Shown here piece by piece: positions 8,799-18,152 of a DNA stretch of 64,000 bases. The DNA is taken from NCBI RefSeq assembly GCF_014490785.1, contig NZ_CP051488.1:1612001-1676000 (forward strand), read 5' to 3'. Numbering within the stretch: the stretch's first letter is position 1; every line of letters starts with the position of its first letter. The notes beneath the pieces were generated by a model. The model was given only the letters and a program-made list of their open reading frames with translations, made no database searches and was not told the origin of the DNA. Source of the stretch: Kosakonia sp. SMBL-WEM22 (GTDB lineage: Bacteria; Pseudomonadota; Gammaproteobacteria; Enterobacterales; Enterobacteriaceae). The translations under genes and the position numbers were made by a program.

Positions 8799-10388
8799 TT
8801 AACGCGTACTGCGCGTGTCGAACAGATCTGTGCCGAGATGGTTGTAGTCCACTTTCTGTAACTTAAAGTTGGTCACGTAGACCGGCCCCGCTTTTTTCCC
8901 CGAGATAAAGGGGTAGGAATTTTTGATCTGCGTGGCGGTAATCCCGGTCCACTGCGAAAAGAAGCTCAAAAAGTCGTTGGCGGAGCGGCGCGCTTTGATC
9001 AGACGATGTTTTGTCGCATCGCTGGAGACCACCATAAACGGCACCTGGAAGTTCTGCTGAAAATGGTCGTCATGCGCCAGGTACTGCACCTCTTTACCGC
9101 GCTCTTTAAACGCCAGACCATGATCGGAGAAGTAGACCATCGAGAAGCTCTCGCCGCTGTTGCGCAACTGGGAGTAGATCTTGCCCAGCAGGTCGTCCGT
9201 CTGGGTGATGGAGTAGAGGTAGCAGGAGGTCTCTTTCGACTGCACAAACTCGTTGTACTTACCGCCGGTGCGATCGCACGCCTGCGGATGCGAGCCCATC
9301 AGATGCAGCACAATCAGCTGCGGTTGATTACGCCGCACGCTCAGCACCTGGTTAGTAAGCTTTAACAGATCCTCATCGCGGGTGTTCTTATCCGCTTCAA
9401 AGTCGCCCCGTTTCAAAAACTGCACTTCATCGGCGCGCTTCGCAATACTGGCGATCGCGGTGTCATATTCGCCAATCTGCCCCTGGTTCGAGAACCACCA
9501 GGTCTGGAAACCGGCGCGACTCGCCAGCGTGACAAAGTTATCCTGATACTGCGGCTTGCCGTTGACCACGCGGTTTAAGGTCAGGCCGAGGGATTTCTGT
9601 GTCGATCCGCTGGCGGCAATGTAGTCGGTAAAGAGATCGCCATTCACCTGGCTGGCAAACGGTGTGTTGTTCCAGTGTCCGCCAAAGGCACCCAGCGCAT
9701 CGCGGCGCGCGCTCTCACCAATCACCACCACATAGAGGCGATACTTCGGATTTACGGCGGTGACCGTCCAGGTATCTTTCATCCCGGAGAGCTGCGCCAT
9801 GTTCTCCTCTTCCACCTTCACTTCGTGGTAGTTATAGGCGACATCGCGCACAAAGCGCAGCACCGGTATGCCGGTATCGATCAGGCGGAACTCAAAGCCG
9901 CGAAGGTGATTCTGCACCGGGCCGATAAAGTAGGAAGCGACGCAAAACAGCACACCCAGCGTGTCCCACTTCAGCCACGGCGTTGCAGGCACCACTACCC
10001 GCCGGCGCAGCGCAATCACGCCCAGTGCGAGGATGCCAACGCTAATAACGTAGTGATACCACGGGAAGATGGTCAGAATTTCCGACGACTCTTCAATATT
10101 GGTCGACCGCAGCGCCAGCAGGGTGTTGAAGTTGGGGGCTCCATAAGCCTGACCAAACGGAAAGTAGCTGGCGGCGACCAGCGTGGTGATGGTCAGAAAG
10201 ATTTTTTGCGCGCGCGGCGCATGACGCCAGAGCACGCAGAGCGCGCAGGTGGAGACCACCGCATACAGCACGCTGAATTCGTAGCCGAGGGCAAAGTTAA
10301 TTAACAGGGAGTGCAGGAAATAGAAACCAATCCACGGATTGATCGACTGACCGCGCAGGGCAACGGACTCTTTAAGGATTACGCTCAT
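8799..10388 (-). CDS. opgE: Osmoregulated periplasmic glucan phosphoethanolamine transferase OpgE
   Basis: This is an inner-membrane protein with several N-terminal helices (about residues 20-170) and a periplasmic sulfatase-fold domain. E. coli OpgE (YbiP) transfers phosphoethanolamine to osmoregulated periplasmic glucans. Family motifs seen are VVIGESARRDALGAFGGHW (metal and nucleophile region), GSTQKSLGLTLNRV and VYFSDHGLAF. The start at 10388 (MSVILKES...) gives 529 aa against 527 in E. coli. A longer in-frame start would add 65 residues unlike the family. No strong ribosome site is seen. Confidence 0.92.
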   Translation of the reverse strand: MSVILKESVALRGQSINPWIGFYFLHSLLINFALGYEFSVLYAVVSTCALCVLWRHAPRAQKIFLTITTLVAASYFPFGQAYGAPNFNTLLALRSTNIEESSEILTIFPWYHYVISVGILALGVIALRRRVVVPATPWLKWDTLGVLFCVASYFIGPVQNHLRGFEFRLIDTGIPVLRFVRDVAYNYHEVKVEEENMAQLSGMKDTWTVTAVNPKYRLYVVVIGESARRDALGAFGGHWNNTPFASQVNGDLFTDYIAASGSTQKSLGLTLNRVVNGKPQYQDNFVTLASRAGFQTWWFSNQGQIGEYDTAIASIAKRADEVQFLKRGDFEADKNTRDEDLLKLTNQVLSVRRNQPQLIVLHLMGSHPQACDRTGGKYNEFVQSKETSCYLYSITQTDDLLGKIYSQLRNSGESFSMVYFSDHGLAFKERGKEVQYLAHDDHFQQNFQVPFMVVSSDATKHRLIKARRSANDFLSFFSQWTGITATQIKNSYPFISGKKAGPVYVTNFKLQKVDYNHLGTDLFDTRSTR

Positions 10389-10665
10389 AGATGATTTCGT
10401 GAAACGCCATGTGCTCACCCTGGCGTAAGGGTCAAAACCTGCCGGACAGCGCGCTGAGAGGGGGAGGGGATCCGCGTCTGCGGTGCGCATTGAGTGCAGG
10501 GCTGCGCAAAGATAAAGCGCGGCGGGTTCCAGGTCAACAGCAGCTAAGAGATTGTTTTGCGAGAGTGATTGCAAATCCAGCAAAATTACGCGGATTTTGG
10601 GGAAAACAGGTCAGTATGAAGCGATAAGATGACAGAAATATGAAGCGGCGTACCGCGACGCCGCA

Positions 10666-10797
10666 TCAGTGGGTGGGTTTATCTTCGTTCTGCTGCGGCT
10701 TACCGTTGACGATATCGCACAACATAGTGAGCAGCATTAAACGCACTTTAAAGGGAGAGTGGCTAAACACGCGCATACACCTCTTGAACTCATTCAT
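10666..10797 (-). CDS. mntS: Small manganese-responsive protein MntS
   Basis: This 43-residue protein begins MNEFKRCMRVFSHSPFKVRL, nearly identical to E. coli MntS (42 aa). There, MntR represses it when manganese is plentiful, and it raises the usable manganese level by hindering the exporter MntP. The start at 10797 has an excellent ribosome site (AGGAGGTGAC). An MntR-box-like palindrome lies about 60-80 bp upstream. It is divergent from mntR. Easily missed because of its size. Confidence 0.93.
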   Translation of the reverse strand: MNEFKRCMRVFSHSPFKVRLMLLTMLCDIVNGKPQQNEDKPTH

Positions 10798-10857
10798 TGT
10801 CACCTCCTGATGATTAGGACCCCTTCGATCCATGAAAGGTGAACGCATTACATACAG

Positions 10858-10875
10858 ATATAGCACAGGCTATAT
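10858..10875 (-). promoter_or_regulatory. MntR operator upstream of mntS
   Basis: The palindrome ATATAGC-ACAG-GCTATAT matches the core of the E. coli MntR box (ATAGC-N4-GCTAT). It sits 61 bp upstream of the mntS start. It predicts manganese-dependent repression of mntS by MntR, the product of the divergent gene. Confidence 0.8.
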
Positions 10876-10983
10876 TACATAGCTACGGCTAATACGTTAA
10901 TTTTTTGTACTGATTCACGGATGGTTTACAATGCGCCTCTCTTATATGATGCTGCACAGCGTCTCACCGTCAGGGGAAGCACT

Positions 10984-11454
10984 ATGAACCGTCGCGCAGG
11001 TAAGCAAACAATAAAAAAAGTGACGCTGGTTAATGTCGAAGAGCATGTCGAAGGTTTCCGCCAGGTCCGCGAAGCGCACCGCCGTGAACTGATTGATGAC
11101 TATGTTGAACTCATCTCCGATCTGATCCGCGAAGTAGGGGAAGCCCGCCAGGTGGATATGGCCGCGCGCCTTGGCGTGTCGCAGCCCACGGTGGCAAAAA
11201 TGTTAAAAAGACTCGCTTCGGTCGGTCTGATTGAGCAGATCCCGTGGCGCGGCGTCTTTCTCACCGCCGAAGGGGAGAAGCTGGCGCAGGAGAGCCGCGA
11301 ACGCCATCAAATCGTTGAGAGTTTCCTGCTGGTGTTAGGCGTCAGCCCGGATATCGCCCGGCGCGATGCGGAAGGGATGGAGCACCACGTCAGCGAAGAG
11401 ACCCTTGAATGTTTCCGTCGTTTCACGCAGCAACACGAGACGCCCTCTGAATGA
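10984..11454 (+). CDS. mntR: Manganese-dependent transcriptional regulator MntR
   Basis: This 156-residue DtxR-family repressor senses Mn(II) and controls manganese uptake, mntS and mntP. The winged helix is seen in VDMAARLGVSQPTVAKMLKR. The dimer and metal-binding part contains ESRERHQIVESFLL and EGMEHHVSEETLE with the expected Glu and His ligands. The start at 10984 (ATG after AGGGGAAGCACT) gives the E. coli length; a start 63 bp upstream is not conserved. The stop overlaps the ybiR start (ATGA). Confidence 0.95.
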   Translation: MNRRAGKQTIKKVTLVNVEEHVEGFRQVREAHRRELIDDYVELISDLIREVGEARQVDMAARLGVSQPTVAKMLKRLASVGLIEQIPWRGVFLTAEGEKLAQESRERHQIVESFLLVLGVSPDIARRDAEGMEHHVSEETLECFRRFTQQHETPSE

Positions 11455-12560
11455 ACCTCCCTTTTCTTCGCGCCCTGGCGCGTGACCGCTTTCTCCACCT
11501 GTTACTGTTAATCGGCGTCGCCTTATGCTTCTTTGTGCCCTTTGCGCCAAAGACGTGGCCGGGCGCCATCGACTGGCACACCATTATTACCCTCAGTGGG
11601 TTAATGCTGCTGACCAAAGGGGTGGAGCTGAGCGGCTATTTTGATGTGATTGGTCGACGCATGGTGCGCCGTTTTCAGCATGAACGTCAGCTGGCGATCT
11701 TCCTCGTGCTGGCGGCAGCGGTGCTCTCCACCTTTCTGACTAACGATGTCGCGCTCTTTATTGTCGTGCCGCTAACCATCACGCTGAAGAAGCTGTGCGA
11801 AATCCCGGTGAACCGGCTGATCATCTTCGAAGCGCTGGCGGTCAACGCCGGTTCGCTTTTAACACCTATAGGTAACCCGCAGAACATCCTGATTTGGGGT
11901 CGTTCGGGGCTCTCTTTCCCGGCATTTATCTGGCAGATGGCACCGCTGGCGCTGGCGATGATGGTAACATTGCTGGTGCTCTGCTGGTTCTGCTTCTCTG
12001 CTAAAGCGCTGACCTACCATAGCGGGCAGAGTTCGAGCGAGTGGAAACCGAAGCTGGTCTGGAGCTGCCTCGGCTTTTACCTGGTCTTTATCACCGCACT
12101 GGAGCTGAAGCAGGAGCTGTGGGGGCTGGTGATTATCGCTGTCGGTTTCCTTTTCCTGGCGCGGCGAGTGGTGTTCAGCGTCGACTGGACACTGCTGCTG
12201 GTCTTTATCGCCATGTTTATTGATGTCCATCTGCTGACTCAACTGCCGGCCCTGCACTCGACGCTTGCCAGCACCGGCCAGCTCTCTCAACCGGGTTTAT
12301 GGCTGACCGCCATTGGCCTGTCGCAGTTTATCAGTAATGTGCCGGCGACCATTCTGCTGCTTAACTATGTTCCGCCCGATACGCTGCTCGCCTGGGCGGT
12401 CAATGTCGGTGGTTTTGGCCTGCTGCCGGGATCGCTGGCGAACCTTATTGCCCTGCGCATGGCAAATAATCGCCGTATCTGGTGGCGCTTCCATCTCTAC
12501 TCTATGCCGCTGCTGGTGTGGGCTGCGCTGGTGGGATACGGATTACTCTTAGTCATATAG
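11451..12560 (+). CDS. ybiR: YbiR family ion-transporter-like membrane protein
   Basis: This 369-residue inner-membrane protein of the ion transporter superfamily (ArsB/NhaD-like, about ten helices) is equivalent to E. coli YbiR (372 aa). The motifs TFLTNDVALFIVVPLT and GSLLTPIGNPQNILIW are the paired re-entrant regions of this fold. The substrate is not established. Four-base overlap with mntR suggests coupled translation and, by inference, a link to metal homeostasis. Confidence 0.88.
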   Translation: MNLPFLRALARDRFLHLLLLIGVALCFFVPFAPKTWPGAIDWHTIITLSGLMLLTKGVELSGYFDVIGRRMVRRFQHERQLAIFLVLAAAVLSTFLTNDVALFIVVPLTITLKKLCEIPVNRLIIFEALAVNAGSLLTPIGNPQNILIWGRSGLSFPAFIWQMAPLALAMMVTLLVLCWFCFSAKALTYHSGQSSSEWKPKLVWSCLGFYLVFITALELKQELWGLVIIAVGFLFLARRVVFSVDWTLLLVFIAMFIDVHLLTQLPALHSTLASTGQLSQPGLWLTAIGLSQFISNVPATILLLNYVPPDTLLAWAVNVGGFGLLPGSLANLIALRMANNRRIWWRFHLYSMPLLVWAALVGYGLLLVI

Positions 12561-12661
12561 TGCTGATTTGTCAGTTTATCCTGGCAAATGTATAGCAACC
12601 GCCTAAGTTTAGTAAACGGCGCACCCTCGGCGCCGTTACCTGACAGGAACGTTGCGAGATT

Positions 12662-13771
12662 ATGGCAGAAAAGAGAACTCAACCTGACGACGCTCAGGAC
12701 GACGAAAAAGAGCAGCAAGACGACAAACCCCGCAAACGCCCCGGAAAGAAGCCGCTGATTATTCTCGGCATTGTCGTCGTGGTGATGGTGGTGGTCGCGC
12801 TGGTGTGGTGGTTAATGACCCGCAACCAGGAGACCACCGATGACGCCTTCACCGACGGTGATGCGGTAACCATTGCGCCGAAAGTGGCAGGCTACGTTAC
12901 CGATCTGCGAGTGAAAGATAACCAGCGGGTGAAAAAGGGCGATCTGCTGGTGGTGATCGACCCGCGCGATGCCACCGCCCAGCGCGATCAGGCCCAGGCC
13001 CAGCTCGGGCTGGCGACCGCGCAGCTTCACCAGGCGCAGGCGCAGCTCGCGCTCTCTAAAGTGCAGTATCCGGCGCAGCGGGATGAAGCCCGCGCGCAGG
13101 TACTGAAAGCGAAAGCCGATCTGGCCAACGCTGAAGCCTCTTATAGACGTCAACGTGGTGTCGATCCCCGCGCGACCACCCAACAAAATATTGATACCGC
13201 TAATGCGCAGTTGCGCAGTGCCCAGGCGCAGCTTGCCAGCGCGCAGGCGCAGCTGGAAGTGGCCGAGCAGGTGCAGTTGCAGATCCGCCAGCAGGAGACC
13301 AACGTCGAGGCGCGCGAGCAGCAGGTCGCCCAGGCGAAAGCCCAGCTGGAAACTGCCAATCTTAACCTTTCGTGGACTAACGTCCGCGCGCCGTTCGATG
13401 GCTATGTCACCAAGCGTAACGTGCAAAACGGTACGCTGGTGCAGGCGGGAACCGCGCTCTTTTCGCTGGTCTCCCAGGAGGTATGGGTGACGGCGAACTT
13501 TAAAGAGTCGCAGCTGGAGCGCATGCGTCCGGGCAATAAAGTGACGGTGACCGTCGATGCCTGGCCGGATCTCGAGCTGGAAGGGCATGTCGACAGTATC
13601 CAGCAGGGGAGTGGCTCGAAGTTCGCCGCCTTCCCGTCGGAAAACGCCACCGGTAACTTTGTGAAGATTGTTCAGCGCGTGCCGGTGAAGATCGTTATCG
13701 ATAAGGGGCTGGACCCGAACAAACCGCTGCCGCTCGGCCTCTCTGTTGAACCGAAGGTTACGCTGGAATGA
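12662..13771 (+). CDS. EmrA-type membrane fusion protein of a multidrug pump
   Basis: This 369-residue HlyD/EmrA family adaptor links an inner-membrane MFS pump to an outer-membrane channel. After a charged cytosolic tail (residues 1-35) there is one membrane anchor (IILGIVVVVMVVVALVWWLM). A biotinyl-lipoyl-like half follows (KVAGYVTDLRVKDNQRVKKG), then a long coiled-coil hairpin of QAQAQL-type repeats (about 105-235). The second lipoyl half contains VRAPFDGYVTKRNVQNG, and a beta-barrel part closes the protein. Its stop overlaps the next gene by 4 bp. It is a paralogue of, not clearly the same as, EmrA or FarA. Confidence 0.9.
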   Translation: MAEKRTQPDDAQDDEKEQQDDKPRKRPGKKPLIILGIVVVVMVVVALVWWLMTRNQETTDDAFTDGDAVTIAPKVAGYVTDLRVKDNQRVKKGDLLVVIDPRDATAQRDQAQAQLGLATAQLHQAQAQLALSKVQYPAQRDEARAQVLKAKADLANAEASYRRQRGVDPRATTQQNIDTANAQLRSAQAQLASAQAQLEVAEQVQLQIRQQETNVEAREQQVAQAKAQLETANLNLSWTNVRAPFDGYVTKRNVQNGTLVQAGTALFSLVSQEVWVTANFKESQLERMRPGNKVTVTVDAWPDLELEGHVDSIQQGSGSKFAAFPSENATGNFVKIVQRVPVKIVIDKGLDPNKPLPLGLSVEPKVTLE

Positions 13772-15339
13772 CTGACCACAGTCATGAAAACTGGCGTCCG
13801 GCCAGTAACCCGTGGGCGGTGGCGTGGGTTGTCACCCTCGCGGTGTTTATGGAGATCCTCGACACCACCATCGTCAACGTGGCGCTACCGCACGTCGCCG
13901 GGTCGCTCTCCGCCAGTTATGACGAATCCACTTGGGTGCTGACCAGCTACCTGGTGGCGAACGGTATCGTGCTGCCCATCTCTGCATTTCTTAGCCGTAC
14001 TTTTGGCCGCAAACAGTTTTTCCTTATCTGCATCGTGATGTTTACCGTCTGCTCTTTCTTATGCGGTATCGCCACGGAGCTGTGGGAGATCATCCTGTTT
14101 CGTATTTTGCAGGGCTTCTTCGGCGGTGGCCTGCAACCGACGCAGCAGTCGGTGCTGCTGGACTACTTTAAACCAGAAGATCGCGGCAAAGCGTTTGGTC
14201 TCTCCTCTATCGCCATTATTGTCGCGCCGGTGCTTGGCCCGACGCTCGGCGGCTGGATCACCGATAACTACTCCTGGCGCTGGGTCTTCTTTATCAATAT
14301 CCCGGTGGGCATTATCACGGTGCTGGCGATCTACCAACTGCTGGAAGATCCACCGTGGGAGCGTAAATCAAAACAGAAGCTCTCTATCGACTGGCCGGGC
14401 ATCGGCCTGATCGCCCTCGGTCTTGGCTGTCTGCAGGTAATGCTCGACCGTGGAGAAGATGAGGATTGGTTCAACTCCGACTTCACCCGCATCTTTGCCG
14501 TGCTGACAGCGGTAGGCATTGTCGGCGCGATCTACTGGCTGATGTACGCCAAAAAGCCGGTGGTCGATCTGCGCTGCATGTCTGATAAAAACTTTGTTGT
14601 CTCGAGCCTGCTAATGGCCGGGATGGCGATGATTCTTTATGGTAGCTCGGTGGTGATCCCGCAGCTCGCGCAGCAGGATCTCGGTTACACCGCTACCTGG
14701 TCGGGGCTGGTGCTCTCGCCGGGTGCCATATTGATTGTGTTAACCATCCCACTGGTGTTGAAGCTGATGCCGGTGGTGCAGACGCGCTGGATCATCGCCT
14801 TCGGCTTCTTCTGCCTGGCGGCCTCCTTCTGGTGGACGCGCTCGCTGACGCCGGATGTCGATTTTGAAACGCTGGTGCTGTTCCGCAGCGCGCAGTCGAT
14901 TGGGTTAGGCTTCCTGTTTGTGCCGCTCACCACCATCGCCTTTATCACCATTCCGCGGCAACTCAATGCCGATGCGGCGGCGCTGTTTACTATGTTCCGT
15001 AACGTGGCGGGATCGATCGGCATCTCGCTCTCAACGGCGGCGATCACCGAGCGTTCGCAGGCGCACATGTCGCACCTCTCCGAACACACTTCGCCCTTTA
15101 ATGAGCAGTTCCAGCTGGCGCTGCGCTCAATGGCGGAAGCGGTGCGCAACTTCACTAGCCTGGCAGGCGATCCCTTCTCTAACGCCACCGGACAGATGTA
15201 CAAAGCGATGGTCGCCCAGTCGCGCATTCTGGCCTACATCGATGTCTTCACCATCCTGAGCGTGGTGGCGGTTCTGTTGATCCCATTTTGTCTATTGCTT
15301 TCGCCAATCAAGAGCGAAGGCAGCGCAGGAGCACATTAA
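13768..15339 (+). CDS. EmrB/QacA-type (DHA2) MFS multidrug exporter
   Basis: This 523-residue inner-membrane exporter has 14 predicted helices. Motif C-like GPTLGGWITDNYSWRWVFFI and the N-terminal ILDTTIVNVALPHVAGSL are diagnostic of the EmrB/QacA drug:proton antiporter family. Four-base overlap with the adaptor gene and a one-base gap to the outer-membrane factor gene show a three-gene operon. Substrates are unknown; hydrophobic drugs or fatty-acid-like compounds are usual. Confidence 0.92.
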   Translation: MTDHSHENWRPASNPWAVAWVVTLAVFMEILDTTIVNVALPHVAGSLSASYDESTWVLTSYLVANGIVLPISAFLSRTFGRKQFFLICIVMFTVCSFLCGIATELWEIILFRILQGFFGGGLQPTQQSVLLDYFKPEDRGKAFGLSSIAIIVAPVLGPTLGGWITDNYSWRWVFFINIPVGIITVLAIYQLLEDPPWERKSKQKLSIDWPGIGLIALGLGCLQVMLDRGEDEDWFNSDFTRIFAVLTAVGIVGAIYWLMYAKKPVVDLRCMSDKNFVVSSLLMAGMAMILYGSSVVIPQLAQQDLGYTATWSGLVLSPGAILIVLTIPLVLKLMPVVQTRWIIAFGFFCLAASFWWTRSLTPDVDFETLVLFRSAQSIGLGFLFVPLTTIAFITIPRQLNADAAALFTMFRNVAGSIGISLSTAAITERSQAHMSHLSEHTSPFNEQFQLALRSMAEAVRNFTSLAGDPFSNATGQMYKAMVAQSRILAYIDVFTILSVVAVLLIPFCLLLSPIKSEGSAGAH

Positions 15340-15340
15340 T

Positions 15341-16864
15341 ATGGCATGGCGTCATTTTCCCGTTACCTTTCTGTCACTGTGCCTTGCCGGGTGCGCGGTC
15401 GGGCCGGATTACCAGCCCGCGCAGCCACAAACCCCGGCGCGCTGGAACGATCCGGGTGATGCGTCGGTGAAATCCCGGGCGACGCCGCAGGCGGTTAACC
15501 CACGCTGGTGGACTACGTTTAACTCGCCGCAGCTTAATAGCCTGATTGAACGGGCGATTGCCGGGAATCTATCCCTGCAACAAACGGTGCTGCGCATCGC
15601 CGGTGCCCGTGAGCAGATCAACCAGGCAGGCGGCGCATTTCTGCCGGCGGTGAATGGCTCGCTACAGGCAACGCGCCAGCAGCTGGGGCTGGAAGGGGAG
15701 CTGAAATCCCATGATGTTTACGGCCAACTGGAGAATGCTGACCCGGCGGTCAGCGGTGCGCTCGGCGCGTTAACCCAGCCGGTCAATCTCTACCAGGGCA
15801 GCTTTGATGCCCAGTGGGAGCTGGATCTGTGGGGCAAAGTGCGCCGCCAGGTCGAGGCCACCACCGCCCAGCAGCAGCAGGCGATTGAGCAGCGCAACGA
15901 CGCGCTGGTGTCGCTGGAAGCGGAAGTGGCGCGCGCCTGGCTGCAACTGCGCGGCGCGCAGAGCATCATCGCCTCGCTCAATACGCAGATTCAGAGTGCG
16001 CAGGAGACTTTGACCCTGACGCAAAACCGCCAGCAGGGCGGGTTATCGCCACAGCTGGATGTGGAGAATGCCCGCGCCCAGGCGGCGAACCTCGAAGCGC
16101 AGCTGCCGCAGTACCAGGCGCAGGAGCGCCAGGCGATGAACGCGCTGGCGGTGCTGCTCGGCAAAACACCGGGCGCGCTGGATAGCGAACTGCGCGGCAC
16201 GCAGCCGCTTCCGGCGTTGCCGGACGTGGTGCCAACCGGCATTCCATCTACCTTAGCGCGCCGTCGCCCGGACGTGCGCGAAGCGGAAGCGACGCTGCAC
16301 GCGGCAACCGCGCAAATCGGCGTCTCCGTCGCGCAGCTCTTCCCGAGCCTGACGCTCAGCGGCCAGTTTGGTCTGCGCAATAGCGAAACCAACTGGCTGA
16401 CGGACTGGAGCAGCCACTTCTACAGCTTCGGTCCGCAGGTCTCGATCCCTATTTTCCAGGGCGGACGGCTGGTGTCGAGCGTCAAGCTGGCGCGCGCGCA
16501 GCAGGGTGCTGCAGTGCTCAATTATCGCCAGACGGTGCTCAGTGCGCTGAATGACGTCGAGAATGCGCTGGTCAGCTACCGCGCCGATCAGCAGCGTGAA
16601 GCGAGCCTCGATAAGACGCTGGAGGCGCTGCAAAACGCCTTCTCGCTCGCCAGCGACAGCTACCGCAAAGGGATTGCCAGCTTCCTTGATGTGCTCGACG
16701 CCCAGCGTCAGCTGGCGCAGGCGAGCCAGCAGCGTGAGCAGGCGCGGGTGCAGAGCAGCCTCGATCTCGTCGCGCTCTATAAAGCCCTCGGCGGCGGCTG
16801 GGAGCCGTACCAGAATGTGCAGATGCCGGATTACAACGTCTTTGGCGACGCGCCGCGCGGATAA
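15341..16864 (+). CDS. NodT-family outer membrane factor lipoprotein of the tripartite pump
   Basis: This 507-residue TolC-like outer-membrane channel lipoprotein has a signal peptide ending in the lipobox LAGC. Ala after the Cys favours outer-membrane sorting. GPDYQPAQPQTPARW is the usual mature start. Two OEP repeats with long helices are visible, and the second has GRLVSSVKLARAQQGAAVLN and YRKGIASFLDVLDAQRQL. The start ATG at 15341 follows AGGAGC. With the two genes before it, this makes a complete tripartite exporter. Confidence 0.93.
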   Translation: MAWRHFPVTFLSLCLAGCAVGPDYQPAQPQTPARWNDPGDASVKSRATPQAVNPRWWTTFNSPQLNSLIERAIAGNLSLQQTVLRIAGAREQINQAGGAFLPAVNGSLQATRQQLGLEGELKSHDVYGQLENADPAVSGALGALTQPVNLYQGSFDAQWELDLWGKVRRQVEATTAQQQQAIEQRNDALVSLEAEVARAWLQLRGAQSIIASLNTQIQSAQETLTLTQNRQQGGLSPQLDVENARAQAANLEAQLPQYQAQERQAMNALAVLLGKTPGALDSELRGTQPLPALPDVVPTGIPSTLARRRPDVREAEATLHAATAQIGVSVAQLFPSLTLSGQFGLRNSETNWLTDWSSHFYSFGPQVSIPIFQGGRLVSSVKLARAQQGAAVLNYRQTVLSALNDVENALVSYRADQQREASLDKTLEALQNAFSLASDSYRKGIASFLDVLDAQRQLAQASQQREQARVQSSLDLVALYKALGGGWEPYQNVQMPDYNVFGDAPRG

Positions 16865-16964
16865 TCAGAGGATTGGGCAAGAAACAGGCAGGATCCCCAC
16901 ATTCGCCGCGCAGGCACGGAGCGTATAACTGATTGCGTCAAACAACCGATGAGGAGACGCTACC

Positions 16965-18005
16965 ATGCGCTACAAAAAACTGGGCAATACCGGACTGTTT
17001 GTTTCTGAACTCTGCCTCGGCACCATGACCTTCGGCGGTCAGGAGGATATGTGGGGCAAAATCGGCCAGCTACAGCAGGCACAGGCTGAAGAGCTGGTTG
17101 GCCGCGCCCTCGATGCCGGGATCAACTTTATTGATACTGCCGATGTTTACTCCGGGGGACGCTCGGAAGAGATCACCGGCCAGGCGTTAAAAAACCTGAA
17201 GGTGCCGCGCGAGAATGTGGTGGTGGCAACGAAAGTGTTTGGTGAAACCGGCACCGCAGGCGTCAACTCGCGCGGCAGTTCGCGCTTTCACATTATGCAG
17301 AGCGTGAAAGCGAGCCTCAAGCGCCTGCAACTCGATCATATCGATCTCTACCAGCTGCACGGGTTTGATCCGGCGACGCCAATGGAGGAGACGCTCTACG
17401 CTCTCGATACGCTGGTGCAGCACGGGCATGTGCGCTATATCGGCGTCTCCAACTGGGCGGCGTGGCAGATTGCCAAAGCACTGGGCATCTCTGAGCGCCT
17501 GGGCCTCGCGCGGTTTGCTTCGTTACAGGCCTACTACACGATTGCCGGACGCGATCTGGAGCGCGAGCTGGTGCCGATGATGCAGAGCGAAAATGTCGGC
17601 CTGATGGTCTGGAGCCCGCTGGCGGGTGGCCTGCTGAGCGGCAAATATGGCCGCGATGGCAAAGCCGAAGCGGGCGGTCGCCGGGTGGAGTTTGACTTCC
17701 CGCCGGTGAATAAAGATCGCGCTTTTGACTGCGTGGATGTGATGCGCGCTATCGCCGACAGCAAAGGCGTCAGCGTGGCGCAAATCGCGCTCGCCTGGCT
17801 GCTGCACCAGCAGGCGGTGACCAGCGTGATAATCGGTGCGAAACGCCCGGAGCAGCTGGACGATAACCTCGCTGCAACCGCCGTTACGTTGAGTGACGAG
17901 GAGCTTAAACAGCTTGATGCCGTCAGCGCGCTGCCAGCCGAATACCCCGGCTGGATGCTGGAGCGCCAGGGCGAATATCGCCGTAATCAATTGAATCAGC
18001 AGTAA
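16965..18005 (+). CDS. Aldo/keto reductase
   Basis: This 346-residue NADPH-dependent oxidoreductase has an aldo/keto reductase TIM barrel. The catalytic tetrad residues are visible: Asp and Tyr in DTADVYSGGRSEEI, Lys in VVATKVFG, and His in DLYQLHGFDP. The C-terminal cofactor segment is SVIIGAKRPEQLDDN. The start ATG at 16965 has GAGGAG upstream. The substrate is unknown. It is the last chromosomal gene before the transposon, which is inserted about 105 bp past its stop. Confidence 0.9.
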   Translation: MRYKKLGNTGLFVSELCLGTMTFGGQEDMWGKIGQLQQAQAEELVGRALDAGINFIDTADVYSGGRSEEITGQALKNLKVPRENVVVATKVFGETGTAGVNSRGSSRFHIMQSVKASLKRLQLDHIDLYQLHGFDPATPMEETLYALDTLVQHGHVRYIGVSNWAAWQIAKALGISERLGLARFASLQAYYTIAGRDLERELVPMMQSENVGLMVWSPLAGGLLSGKYGRDGKAEAGGRRVEFDFPPVNKDRAFDCVDVMRAIADSKGVSVAQIALAWLLHQQAVTSVIIGAKRPEQLDDNLAATAVTLSDEELKQLDAVSALPAEYPGWMLERQGEYRRNQLNQQ

Positions 18006-18025
18006 TTTACCCTCAGATATAAAGC

Positions 18026-18056
18026 ACAGGCCGGAGAAGCATTAACGCTATCCGGT
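18026..18056 (+). other. Hairpin downstream of the aldo/keto reductase
   Basis: Arms of the form CAGGCCGGA and TCCGGTCTG can pair around a 13-nt spacer just past the gene. There is no T-run, so it may be a Rho-dependent or structural element. It lies 54 bp before the transposon junction. Confidence 0.35.
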
Positions 18057-18109
18057 CTGTTGCACTTTGCACCGCGCATCTCTCCCGTTTCACACAATTC
18101 TTTCGAAAA

Positions 18110-18114
18110 GCGTC
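18110..18114. repeat. 5-bp target site duplication, left copy (GCGTC)
   Basis: GCGTC immediately precedes the left transposon end and is repeated exactly after the right end at 61720-61724. A 5-bp duplication is the signature of Tn7-family insertion. Confidence 0.92.
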
Positions 18115-18146
18115 TGTTATGTCATATTAAAGTTATGTAACTAATC
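18115..18146 (+). repeat. Left terminal inverted repeat with first TnsB-like site
   Basis: Begins TGTTATGTCATATTAAAG and continues through TTATGTAACTAATC. It is inverted relative to 61688-61719; only positions 4-6 differ (TAT versus CGC). The AGTTATG core starts at 18131. Confidence 0.93.
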
Positions 18147-18152
18147 GAAATG

